DNA of 28,423 nt from a virus. The stretch's first letter is position 1, and each line of letters starts with the position of its first letter. The notes under the pieces were generated by a model. That model was not told the origin of the DNA, searched no databases, and was given only the letters and a program-made list of their open reading frames with translations. Below, piece after piece: positions 13,773-22,055 of the stretch. Position numbers and translations under genes: made by a program. The stretch covers positions 1 to 28,423 of the IMG/VR virus record IMGVR_UViG_3300006350_000047, one strand, 5' to 3'.

Positions 13773-13960
13773 CCCTCTTCCATACCTCACTTGAAATCCA
13801 TATAAGGATTAATTTTGGTTTGATGCAACATCATAAGTATAGCTTTGCAGATATTAATAATATGCTTCCTTGGGAAAGAGACATATACGTTGACTTATTA
13901 AGGCAACACTTGGAAGAGGAAAAGAAAAAGATACAAGAAGCAAAACAACGTAGAATGTAG
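13766..13960 (+). CDS. 51: gp51-type frameshift extension of gene 26
   Basis: In the -1 frame, 64 codons stay open from the slippery site to TAG at 13958-13960, reading HVALFHTSLEIHIRINFGLM and on to NMLPWERDIYVDLLRQHLEEE. The last part is a Trp/Glu-rich helix followed by a Lys-rich coil, the usual character of tail assembly chaperone T-type extensions. Expected fusion product: 232 + 64 = 296 residues. The nearest start in this frame, ATG 13823, has no good ribosome binding site at the right distance, so fusion is more likely than a separate 45-residue protein. In T4 genes 26 and 51 are adjacent hub assembly genes. Confidence 0.72.
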   Translation, partial: HVALFHTSLEIHIRINFGLMQHHKYSFADINNMLPWERDIYVDLLRQHLEEEKKKIQEAKQRRM

Positions 13961-15742
13961 ATGACTGCACTCTTAAAGTCAAATAAAGATTCTTTAGCTA
14001 TGCGAGGTTATACTAATCTCGTGAAGTCAATTCATGATGTCAAAACTGCAGTTTTCGGAAAACATCCAGATAAACCTCCAGAGGAAGAAGAGAAGAGTGA
14101 TACAAAAGCTGAAGGTAGTTTAAAGAAAGAAACTGCTGAATTAGCAAAAGTTGCTAGATTACTACTTTCTATCACTAAAGCACAATTAGATTATGAACGT
14201 AAAAGGTTTGGTTCATTAAAGCTTGGTAAAGATAAAGTTGTGCATTCTGCTGCCTTTTCAAGGCGTATGAAGAAAAAGAAAGAACTTGAAACGGATTATG
14301 CATTAAATCTAGATAAGGGTTTTCGTAGATTGATCAGAAACATGCTTAGAAATGCATGGAAAGCAGTTTGGAAAAGATTAAAGAACGGAATAAAGAGATT
14401 AATAGGTAAGAAGGGAATAAAGTTAGTTAGAAAGGTAGCTCGTTTTCTAAGGAAATGGAAATTAATAGCTAAACGTGCTTGGAGAACTTTATTAAGACCT
14501 TTTAGACAATTAAGAAGATTTATAACAAGTTTACCTAAGAAAGCAGCAAAGTTTGTTTGGAATAGAGCAGCTAAACCTTTATTAAGTGGTGCAAAGAATT
14601 TAGCAAAGAATGTATGGGGTAAAGTTACTGGTAAAGGACTTGCTAAGATAGGTACTAAGCAAATTGCCAAGAAAACTGCTGAGAAAACAGCTACTAAAGG
14701 TATGCTGCAGATGTTTAAGAACTTTTATAAAGGTGCTGTAGCACCAGGTTTGAAACGAATAGCAATCGTTGGTGCTCTAATTGATTTTGCTATAAATTAC
14801 TTTATATTTAAGGAACCTCTTCCACAAGCAGGAGTTAAAGCAGTAGGATCTGGTCTTGGTGCTTTCGTAGGTATGAAACTTGGTTTATTGGCAGGTCCTG
14901 CTATCGGAGCAGCATTAGGTAGTTTTATACCTATTCCTGGTGTTGGAACATGGCTTGGTGGTCTTAGTGGTGCTAAAGTAGGTCTATTTGTTGGTGGTTT
15001 AGTTGGTAGTTTTATTGGTGAATTTATTGGTGGATGGTTGTATAACATGTTCACTGGGGGTGCTAAAGAAGGTGCTAAGGTTAAGAAACCTCAATTAATC
15101 ATGGTGGGTGAGGGTAAAGAGGATGAGTATATCGTTCCTAAGAGTAGATTGGCATGGTTTGTTGCACCATTACTTGGTGATATGGTTAGTGAAGCATTAC
15201 CAAAAGAAACAGAACAAGAAAGTGCTGAATTAGAAAGAGAAACAAAAGATTTAAAAGGTGATCAACCTGCAGATATAGAAAAGATGCTTCCTAAAGAAGA
15301 AAAGAAACAAGGATTATGGAATAATTTGAAATCAGGAGTTACATCATATCTCAAGCGTACACCTATAGGTATGGGTATGAAGTTGTTTAGTCATATTAAG
15401 AATAAGTTTAGTAAATCTAATACTATTAACAAAGGTGCTGTGCATACTACTATGCAGAATTTGGACAATTTCATTTCTAAATATAATTCACCTAAAGGTG
15501 ATAGTCCAGATCAAATAACACCTGATACTGCACAACCTACATCACCTAAACTAAATAACATAGAACCAGAACCAGAACCAGATTTATCTGAAGTTGTACC
15601 TCCATTAATAGAGGTTATAGGTTCTATACCAAGTGCATCTACTCAAAAACCACAATTATTACCTTTCCCAATTCCAGTTAATGTTGGTGGTAGTGAAAAA
15701 GAAGCATATGCTGTATGGGGCAAGAAGATAGTAGGTAACTAA
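13961..15742 (+). CDS. Tape-measure-like tail protein with glycine zipper, 593 aa (positional match to gp29)
   Basis: The protein has an acidic N-terminus, a strongly basic region of amphipathic helices (about residues 100-245, many Arg/Lys/Trp), then a long Gly-rich hydrophobic region (about 286-365, repeated GxxxG such as GSGLGAFVGMKLG) and the motif VGEGKEDEYIVPKSRL (about 381-396). That motif resembles the VGE-x-G-x-E-x-x-P-x-S segment of phage tape measure proteins. The C-terminal part is low complexity. T4 gp29, the tape measure, is of similar size (about 590) and follows the 26/51 genes. The membrane-active segments could help make the DNA channel. Start ATG directly abuts the previous stop. 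Confidence 0.6.
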   Translation: MTALLKSNKDSLAMRGYTNLVKSIHDVKTAVFGKHPDKPPEEEEKSDTKAEGSLKKETAELAKVARLLLSITKAQLDYERKRFGSLKLGKDKVVHSAAFSRRMKKKKELETDYALNLDKGFRRLIRNMLRNAWKAVWKRLKNGIKRLIGKKGIKLVRKVARFLRKWKLIAKRAWRTLLRPFRQLRRFITSLPKKAAKFVWNRAAKPLLSGAKNLAKNVWGKVTGKGLAKIGTKQIAKKTAEKTATKGMLQMFKNFYKGAVAPGLKRIAIVGALIDFAINYFIFKEPLPQAGVKAVGSGLGAFVGMKLGLLAGPAIGAALGSFIPIPGVGTWLGGLSGAKVGLFVGGLVGSFIGEFIGGWLYNMFTGGAKEGAKVKKPQLIMVGEGKEDEYIVPKSRLAWFVAPLLGDMVSEALPKETEQESAELERETKDLKGDQPADIEKMLPKEEKKQGLWNNLKSGVTSYLKRTPIGMGMKLFSHIKNKFSKSNTINKGAVHTTMQNLDNFISKYNSPKGDSPDQITPDTAQPTSPKLNNIEPEPEPDLSEVVPPLIEVIGSIPSASTQKPQLLPFPIPVNVGGSEKEAYAVWGKKIVGN

Positions 15743-15744
15743 CT

Positions 15745-18408
15745 ATGGCAGATAAGGTATGGATGTCACAAAGAAGATCTGTATTAGATCAAGCCGAATA
15801 CTTTAGAAGTATAGGTAAGACAGATCTACAGGCAAAGTTAGAAACCCATGTCAAGGCAATGGACTATGGTGTTGACGGATTTGGTAAGCCATATAAGAAA
15901 TTAAATAAATCTCAGTTAGCTAACTTAATGGCAGCTGAGCCAGTTCCAAATAAATTACCTAAAGCATCTAAAAGTGATAAAACAGATGCTATTGATGTTG
16001 CTGCAATACCATCAGGTAAACCAAGAAAATCAATGGATGGTTTACTTAAAGAAGCACAACAGAAAGGTGGTGCTCTTGTAACTCAGAAACCATCAACTCC
16101 TGTTGTTAAAGGTGGAGCAATTGTTCCATCACCAGGAGGAGCATTAACAAAAGATGGTGGTGGAATTCCTCCTGGTAAATCAAAGAAAGATATATTAAAA
16201 CAACAACTACGTATTGGTGCTAAACGTGGACTTCGTGGTGCTAAACGTATAGGTAAAGCTATAGGTGAATGGGATGGTACATTCACTGATAGATTGACTA
16301 TGGCATCAAAACCAAAGGGTATGGAACCTGGTGATGTTGCTATTGAAAGAAAAAAAGGGCAGAAAGCATTACCAGCAAGTGTATCTCCTATGCAAGATAC
16401 TAGTTGGGATAAGGATCCAGATGAAGATTGGGAAGGTGATCCAATGGATCATCGTGATATTCCATGGGCTAAAAGAGGTATAGATGATTTAAGAGATCAA
16501 ATAGATAAAGATCCAAATATACCATTCCCTAAAGATAAGACACCATGGTATGATGATATTACGGGTCTTATGAAGAAACGTGATGAGTCAATAGAACAGG
16601 ATGAACAAGAAAAGAAAGCAAAAGCAGATGTAATAGAACCTGAGGTATTAGATGAAGGTAGTACTGAAGGTGATAAAGCTCTTCCTATTGCTGATGGTAA
16701 AAAGAGAAGGAAAACTAGAGGTAAAACTGGAGTAGGATTTGGTAGTAAAGCAAAACCTAAGAAAGGTAGTGGATCTCCTTTAACAGGAGGAATGAAATCA
16801 GTATTAGAAAATATAATTAAAACTAGAAAAGCAATATTTGATCTTTATAAGATTTCAAAAGATAGGTTTAAGTTAAGAAAGAAAGTTGATAAACAAATGG
16901 ACACCTCAATCGGTGCCAAGACAAGAGAAAGGAATATTGAAGGACCACCTGATAGTGATCAGAAAGCACTTCCAGGTTCTAAAGGTACAGATGACAACTT
17001 AAAAGAAGATAAAGATAATAATGAAAGTTGGCTTGAAAAGATGCTGATGGATACTATGGGAACTTGGTTAGCTATGTTCCTTACTCCATTGTTTATTGAT
17101 TCAATGCATAATATGCTTAATGATCAAGCAGATGAAATTGAAGATCAAGAAAAAGAATTAGATAAACAAGATCCAACTAAGGGTGAAGAGAAAGAATTAG
17201 CTGATGCAGAGAAACAAGCTGCTGATATTCAAGCAGAAGTAGATACTGCTGGAGAACCTAAACTAGCACCAGATAAACCAGAAGATGAAAAAACTGTAGG
17301 TGAAGGTGGTAAAATTGACACTAATAAATTCTTAAGTACTCCTACTCCACGAGAGACATCTAACTTTGGTGGAATGGAACCTAATGATGGTGGTCAGCAA
17401 GAAGTTCCTCAATTTAAAGAAGGTGGTGTAATCAAACCTTCACCTTCTGTTAATAGTAAGAGTGGTGGTGGCAACTTAGGTAAACAACCAAAAATACCAT
17501 CGAAATCAGTTAGTAAACCTGGTCCAACTTCAAAAAGTACAAATACTAAAACTGGATTATCTCAACTTGGTAAAACAGATATTGGTGGTATTGGAAAGAA
17601 AGTACTTGAGAAAGTTGTTAGTCCAGCAAAGTCAATCTTTAAATTACCTAACTTAGTAGCAAAGAAAGCTTTAAAGATTGGTAAGAGAATATCTAAACCA
17701 TTAGGTAAGTTGATGAAGAGTGATACCATGAAGAAATTAGCCATGAGTCCTCTGAATCCTTTTGCTGGAGCGATTAAAGGTATTCGTGGAATGATGGGTA
17801 AGGATGGTAAGGATGGTGAAGATCTTTCAAGAGGTGAACAACTAAAACAAGATTTCCAGACCAAAAAGCAAGAATTAAAAGATAGAGTTGCTAGTGGTGG
17901 GGGAGATAAAGTAGTTAATGTTGGTGGGACAACAATGAATCTCCAACAAGTTAAGGAGGACTATCCTAATATACATGCAGCTATAACACAATCTGGTCAA
18001 ATATCTGAAGGAAGTACTAGTACAACTATGACTACTGGTACTACTACATTTGGTGCTGTAAAAGATACTATAAGTAAGGGAAGAGAAAAGTTAAAAGGTA
18101 TTAGAAGTGCTTTAGGTAGTGGTCTTAAACGTGGATTACTTGGTATTGCTGATCACTATACAGGTAATAGATTTGACTTTGATGGTATGAATGTAAAACC
18201 AGATGAAGTTAAAGATGCTTCTATAGAAAAAGGTCAGTCAGTAACAGATAAAATGATGCAAGCAATGGAAAGTATAAACACAAAGAGTGTATCTACTGCA
18301 CAAAAGAATCAACAATCAACAGATAATAACAAAATGTCTCTAAATAGCCAAAAGAGTTCTACAATGTCTCCAGCTGCTAGAAATTCATCTCTACAACCAC
18401 GATTATGA
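15745..18408 (+). CDS. Large low-complexity tail protein, tape-measure or hub-associated, 887 aa
   Basis: The longest gene here, rich in Lys, Asp, Gly, Pro and Ser, with long stretches predicted to be disordered. A single hydrophobic helix (about residues 434-452, MDTMGTWLAMFLTPLFIDSM) divides it. QFKEGGVIKPSPS (about 554-566) resembles the first half of the tape measure segment FxxGGVxxxP, and KDGKDGED gives a short collagen-like run. The C-terminus is Ser/Gln-rich. It lies between the glycine-zipper protein and gp27, so it is a virion component by context. It has no recognised T4 match. Whether this or the preceding protein sets tail length cannot be decided from sequence. Confidence 0.6.
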   Translation: MADKVWMSQRRSVLDQAEYFRSIGKTDLQAKLETHVKAMDYGVDGFGKPYKKLNKSQLANLMAAEPVPNKLPKASKSDKTDAIDVAAIPSGKPRKSMDGLLKEAQQKGGALVTQKPSTPVVKGGAIVPSPGGALTKDGGGIPPGKSKKDILKQQLRIGAKRGLRGAKRIGKAIGEWDGTFTDRLTMASKPKGMEPGDVAIERKKGQKALPASVSPMQDTSWDKDPDEDWEGDPMDHRDIPWAKRGIDDLRDQIDKDPNIPFPKDKTPWYDDITGLMKKRDESIEQDEQEKKAKADVIEPEVLDEGSTEGDKALPIADGKKRRKTRGKTGVGFGSKAKPKKGSGSPLTGGMKSVLENIIKTRKAIFDLYKISKDRFKLRKKVDKQMDTSIGAKTRERNIEGPPDSDQKALPGSKGTDDNLKEDKDNNESWLEKMLMDTMGTWLAMFLTPLFIDSMHNMLNDQADEIEDQEKELDKQDPTKGEEKELADAEKQAADIQAEVDTAGEPKLAPDKPEDEKTVGEGGKIDTNKFLSTPTPRETSNFGGMEPNDGGQQEVPQFKEGGVIKPSPSVNSKSGGGNLGKQPKIPSKSVSKPGPTSKSTNTKTGLSQLGKTDIGGIGKKVLEKVVSPAKSIFKLPNLVAKKALKIGKRISKPLGKLMKSDTMKKLAMSPLNPFAGAIKGIRGMMGKDGKDGEDLSRGEQLKQDFQTKKQELKDRVASGGGDKVVNVGGTTMNLQQVKEDYPNIHAAITQSGQISEGSTSTTMTTGTTTFGAVKDTISKGREKLKGIRSALGSGLKRGLLGIADHYTGNRFDFDGMNVKPDEVKDASIEKGQSVTDKMMQAMESINTKSVSTAQKNQQSTDNNKMSLNSQKSSTMSPAARNSSLQPRL

Positions 18409-19694
18409 ACCTTAGTGATCCATTACAGACGAATAGTTTTGAGATAGAATCTGCTTTTATTCATCCACATGAAGGTAAGAAAGAGAAGGTAGCTATTGAT
18501 GTATCAGCAATTAAACAGTTTGAATATTCTGAAGGATTAATGCAGAAGTATTTAACTGTTACACTTAAGATTGAGGATACTACTTCTAGTTTATTTGAAG
18601 CAATCTATGGTATGGAAGAGATTGAAATTGTTGTATTTGATGAGTTTAGTGATAAGAGATTAGAGTTTACAAGAGAATCTGCAAATGGATCTTTATTCAT
18701 ATATCAAGTTCATAGTAAAGAAGTAAATGATACTAAAAAGGACTTCGTTATTGAACTTTGTAGAGAAGATGCTTTGAATAATGCTGTTACAAGAATTGGT
18801 AAGAAATATACATCTATTAGTGCTAAAGAATTAGTTAAGGATGTTATAGAAAAGGAATTAAAATCTAAGAAACCAATAGATTTAGATGGTATAGATGATA
18901 GTTATAATAAGGTTACATTTATACCACCTAATTCAAAACCATATGAAGTTTTAGTATGGACTAGAAATAAGTTTATATCTATGGATCAGAAAACTTCAAA
19001 GTCAGGTGGTGCTAATGTTAGTGCTGGTTATTTCTTTTGGGAAGGATATGATTCATATCAATTTAGATCATTTGATTCTATTGCTGGACAAAGTGGACAA
19101 GCTGCTGCATATAGTGTTGGTCAAGGTACTGGTGGTGGTGCAGATGAAGCATTTAGATTACAAGCTATAAATTTCCCTAAAACATTAAATATAATGGAGA
19201 ATTTTGATCAAGGATTCTATTCTGGAGAGATAGATTTCTTTGATGTTGTAGATTGTGAAGTAGACACATATAGATATAATATAAAGGATAATTATGCAAA
19301 ATGGCAGAAAGTTGCTGCCCAGGAGGACTTACCTGAACTATATAAGTCAGCATTGTCAGATGTATCAACACGTACTATGACAATTGCATATACTAAAGAT
19401 TTGTTCTTAGGATCTGATCAAGACAACACTAGCGACAAGTTAATGTTCCTTGAAACAGTTGGACAAGCAGTTAGTAGATTCGGTGTTTTTACTGGTCAAA
19501 TACTAACTGGGACATGTATGTCAAACCTTGAGTTACGAGCTGGTGACATTATTTCGATAGAGATATATGGTGCAGACGGTGAGGTTGACAAAAACCAATC
19601 AGGGCGTTATATTATCTTTGAGTTACGCCATATTGGATATGACGAAACCATGAGAACACATCTTTCACTTGTACGAGATTCTTTCGGAGTTTAA
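18405..19694 (+). CDS. 27: Baseplate hub subunit gp27
   Basis: At 429 residues it is near T4 gp27 (391). The N-terminal region (IESAFIHPHEGK, then LMQKYLTVTLKIEDTTSSLFEAIYGMEEIEIVVFDE pattern) and the central KPYEVLVWTRNKFISMDQ segment, plus a C-terminal beta-rich domain (LELRAGDIISIEIYGADGE), fit the two tube-like domains of gp27. The trimer links the tail tube to the gp5 needle. It starts by ATGA overlap with the upstream gene. A TTGACA/TATATT pair with 17-base spacing lies near its 3' end, ahead of cp12. Confidence 0.8.
   Translation: MNLSDPLQTNSFEIESAFIHPHEGKKEKVAIDVSAIKQFEYSEGLMQKYLTVTLKIEDTTSSLFEAIYGMEEIEIVVFDEFSDKRLEFTRESANGSLFIYQVHSKEVNDTKKDFVIELCREDALNNAVTRIGKKYTSISAKELVKDVIEKELKSKKPIDLDGIDDSYNKVTFIPPNSKPYEVLVWTRNKFISMDQKTSKSGGANVSAGYFFWEGYDSYQFRSFDSIAGQSGQAAAYSVGQGTGGGADEAFRLQAINFPKTLNIMENFDQGFYSGEIDFFDVVDCEVDTYRYNIKDNYAKWQKVAAQEDLPELYKSALSDVSTRTMTIAYTKDLFLGSDQDNTSDKLMFLETVGQAVSRFGVFTGQILTGTCMSNLELRAGDIISIEIYGADGEVDKNQSGRYIIFELRHIGYDETMRTHLSLVRDSFGV
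19585..19613 (+). promoter_or_regulatory. Possible internal promoter in gene 27, upstream of cp12
   Basis: TTGACA (19585-19590) and TATATT (19608-19613, one mismatch) are exactly 17 bases apart within gene 27, about 85 bases before the cp12 start. It would let cp12 be read early by host polymerase while gp27 and gp5 await late transcription. Confidence 0.45.
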
Positions 19695-19698
19695 ACTT

Positions 19699-19926
19699 AT
19701 GAAAACAATAGAAGATCACATTCAGCATGATAAAGAGATCTTAGAAGATCCACAAACTAATCCTGCTGCAAGAAGACACTATAAAGAAGAACTACATGAA
19801 CTAGAAGTTTATGCAGATCATCACAAAGATGAAATCAAAGCAGGCGATCATCATGATCCCAATGCTTTAGAATTATTCTGTGATATGCACCCTGACGAAC
19901 CAGAATGTTTGGTCTACGATGATTAA
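19699..19926 (+). CDS. cp12: CP12-like Calvin-cycle inhibitor
   Basis: In cyanobacteria CP12 ties glyceraldehyde-3-phosphate dehydrogenase and phosphoribulokinase into an inactive complex. The 75-residue protein ends ELFCDMHPDEPECLVYDD; Cys61 and Cys70 with 8 residues between them, NP-like His-Pro and the C-terminal Tyr-Asp-Asp match the GAPDH-binding C-terminus of CP12. The helical core (AARRHYKEELHELEVYADHHKDE) resembles the AAWDxVEELQAEASH segment. The N-terminal Cys pair of canonical CP12 is absent, as in some cyanobacterial CP12 variants. The start at 19699 is preferred; a TTG start at 19669 lies inside gene 27. Cyanophages are known to carry cp12. Confidence 0.78.
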   Translation: MKTIEDHIQHDKEILEDPQTNPAARRHYKEELHELEVYADHHKDEIKAGDHHDPNALELFCDMHPDEPECLVYDD

Positions 19927-22055
19927 TGGCAGTTGCAGATACCTTAGAATCTAATTATTGGTTTGGTGCCCAAGGAAATCGTCTTTGGGTAGGTCAAGTC
20001 GAGGGTGATGGTGCTATTGATATAGATCATGAAGATTTAATTGATAAGCAAGAGAGTAACAGAATAAAAGTAAGAATCATGGGTTATCATGCTCGTGATA
20101 GACAGACCTTACCACCTAAAGATTTACCTTGGGCAACTGTTATGATGCCTTCTAGTGCCCCACAATGGCATAAGAGTCAAGGTTCTATTCATGGATTAGG
20201 TATCGGTGCATGGGTTATAGGAACATTTTTAGACGGAGAGAGTGCTCAACAACCTTTGGTTTTTGGGTCTCTTGGTGTAGTTGAAAAAGGTAATCAATAT
20301 ACAGATGTAGCAGGTAATCTTGGTTTAAGTAATAACTATGAACCAACACGTGCAGATACTGCTGCTAACAATAAACCTGCAGAAGGTGAAGGAACAGTAG
20401 GACCTTCTGGTAGAGGACAGAGAACAGGTAAAAATAGTACTAATGATTCTCAACAATTAGATATAGAGAAGATCACATTTTCAGTATCAAATGGAAAATG
20501 TGGTCATAGACCAGAATCTGAGTTTCAAAGAATACTTAGTGAATTATTTACAAAGAAACGTAGAAATGATATTGTTGGTGATTTACTTATTGATAAAGTA
20601 ACTGGAAAGATATCCAATAAAGATGAACTAACAAGATCATATGTAGCAAGATTACAACAAGTTTCTAATGGTATACTAGGTGATACTAAACAAGTAATAC
20701 TATATGAATTAAAGAAGTTCTTCCAAGAGAATGTTCTTACACCATTAACTAAAGCATTAAATTTAACTCCTGATAAAGATCCAGAAGTTGTATTTAATGC
20801 TAGTGAAATATTTGAGACATTTATGGAAATTGTTAAATGTCTTTTTGATAATCTTGCCAAGCAATTATTAGGAACTCTTACTAATATGGTAAATGATTTA
20901 TTTGATAATTTACTTAATGCTGGTTTCTGTGTTGCTAGAGATTTAACTGAGTTATTAGTATCAATGATTGGTGATGGTATTCAAGCAGCATTAGATGCAA
21001 TTTCAAATGCAGCATCAATTATAGAATCTAAAGGAAGTTATGAAAATGGATTCTTAGATAAATTAGGAGATGTATTAAATCAGTTCTGTAATGTAGATAT
21101 GTCATGTTACACAGGAACTGGAGAGTATACAACTAAAGAAGGAGATAGACCAGATAATTTTGTTGATTCATTATTTAATAGAGTAGAAGCATTTGGTGAA
21201 GATGTTGTACCATCATTGTTTGGTGATGCTGCCTTCTTTAAAGATATGGATAGTACTAGAATTATGAATGGTGCTAAAGCTTCTGATAGAACAATTAACT
21301 GTTCTAAAGCAAATGATACATTAATACCTGCATTTCCTAGTACTTTCTTTACTGGTTGGCAAGGTATTCCTGGATCTAATATTGATCCACCAAAAGGGAT
21401 ACCTGCAATTAATCATTTTGGACAAGTAGTTGGTATTAACGTTACTAATGGTGGTAATAATCTAAAAACAGTACCAAGTGTTTCTGTAGTATCCTATGCA
21501 GGTTATGGTGATGGTGCTACAGCACAACCAATATTAAAAGATGGAAAGGTAACAAATGTAGTTGTTACTAAAAGTGGTGGTGGTTATCCATATTTTGATG
21601 GATCTGTATCTAACAATCCTTTAAAACTTGACGATAATGGAGATCCATTGTATGATCAAATGTATGGTATAGATGTAGAGAATCCATACTGGATTGGTAT
21701 TATTACTTTTGCTCAACCACCTGCAATATTTAATGCAGGATATGGTTTAACTGCTGGCACCAAAGTTTGTGTCAAAAAAGGTAAGAAAGAAACTGCTAAT
21801 CCTATTTTACCAGAGTTCCATCCTATAATGGACAATGGTAGATTAGTATCATTAAAGATTATTAAAGAAGGATTTGGGTTTACTGCTCAACCTGAGATAT
21901 ATCTTTGTGGTGAAGGTGATGTTGGTGGATTACGATCTGCTGTAATAGTACCAGTAATTAACTATGTTCCTAGAAAAGATGTTGAAAATTACATCACAGA
22001 TTATGCTAGGTATCAAACAATCATTGATTGTGTCGGTCATCCTGGAGATCAATAA
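19926..22055 (+). CDS. 5: Baseplate hub protein gp5, OB-fold form without a visible lysozyme domain
   Basis: The first 120 or so residues form the gp5 N-terminal OB domain (RIKVRIMGYHARDR, LPWATVMMPSSAPQ, GLGIGAWVIGTFLDGE, QPLVFGSLG). T4 gp5 then has a lysozyme domain and a C-terminal beta-helix needle. Here the middle instead shows a Cys-containing segment, amphipathic helices (about residues 230-400) and a beta-rich Gly/Asn region (about 500-600); I see no lysozyme catalytic pattern. The needle is encoded by the next gene. The 709-residue length exceeds T4 gp5 (575). One-base overlaps with cp12 (TAATG) and the next gene. Confidence 0.78.
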   Translation: MAVADTLESNYWFGAQGNRLWVGQVEGDGAIDIDHEDLIDKQESNRIKVRIMGYHARDRQTLPPKDLPWATVMMPSSAPQWHKSQGSIHGLGIGAWVIGTFLDGESAQQPLVFGSLGVVEKGNQYTDVAGNLGLSNNYEPTRADTAANNKPAEGEGTVGPSGRGQRTGKNSTNDSQQLDIEKITFSVSNGKCGHRPESEFQRILSELFTKKRRNDIVGDLLIDKVTGKISNKDELTRSYVARLQQVSNGILGDTKQVILYELKKFFQENVLTPLTKALNLTPDKDPEVVFNASEIFETFMEIVKCLFDNLAKQLLGTLTNMVNDLFDNLLNAGFCVARDLTELLVSMIGDGIQAALDAISNAASIIESKGSYENGFLDKLGDVLNQFCNVDMSCYTGTGEYTTKEGDRPDNFVDSLFNRVEAFGEDVVPSLFGDAAFFKDMDSTRIMNGAKASDRTINCSKANDTLIPAFPSTFFTGWQGIPGSNIDPPKGIPAINHFGQVVGINVTNGGNNLKTVPSVSVVSYAGYGDGATAQPILKDGKVTNVVVTKSGGGYPYFDGSVSNNPLKLDDNGDPLYDQMYGIDVENPYWIGIITFAQPPAIFNAGYGLTAGTKVCVKKGKKETANPILPEFHPIMDNGRLVSLKIIKEGFGFTAQPEIYLCGEGDVGGLRSAVIVPVINYVPRKDVENYITDYARYQTIIDCVGHPGDQ

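Noticed and set aside
14296-14670. 124-codon - strand frame rich in Phe and Leu
   Set aside because: It mirrors the Lys-rich part of the tape-measure-like gene; AAA/AAG codons read backwards give Phe/Leu.
16083-16286. Pro/Ser-rich - strand frame
   Set aside because: Antisense of Gly/Lys-rich low-complexity codons in the 887-residue gene.
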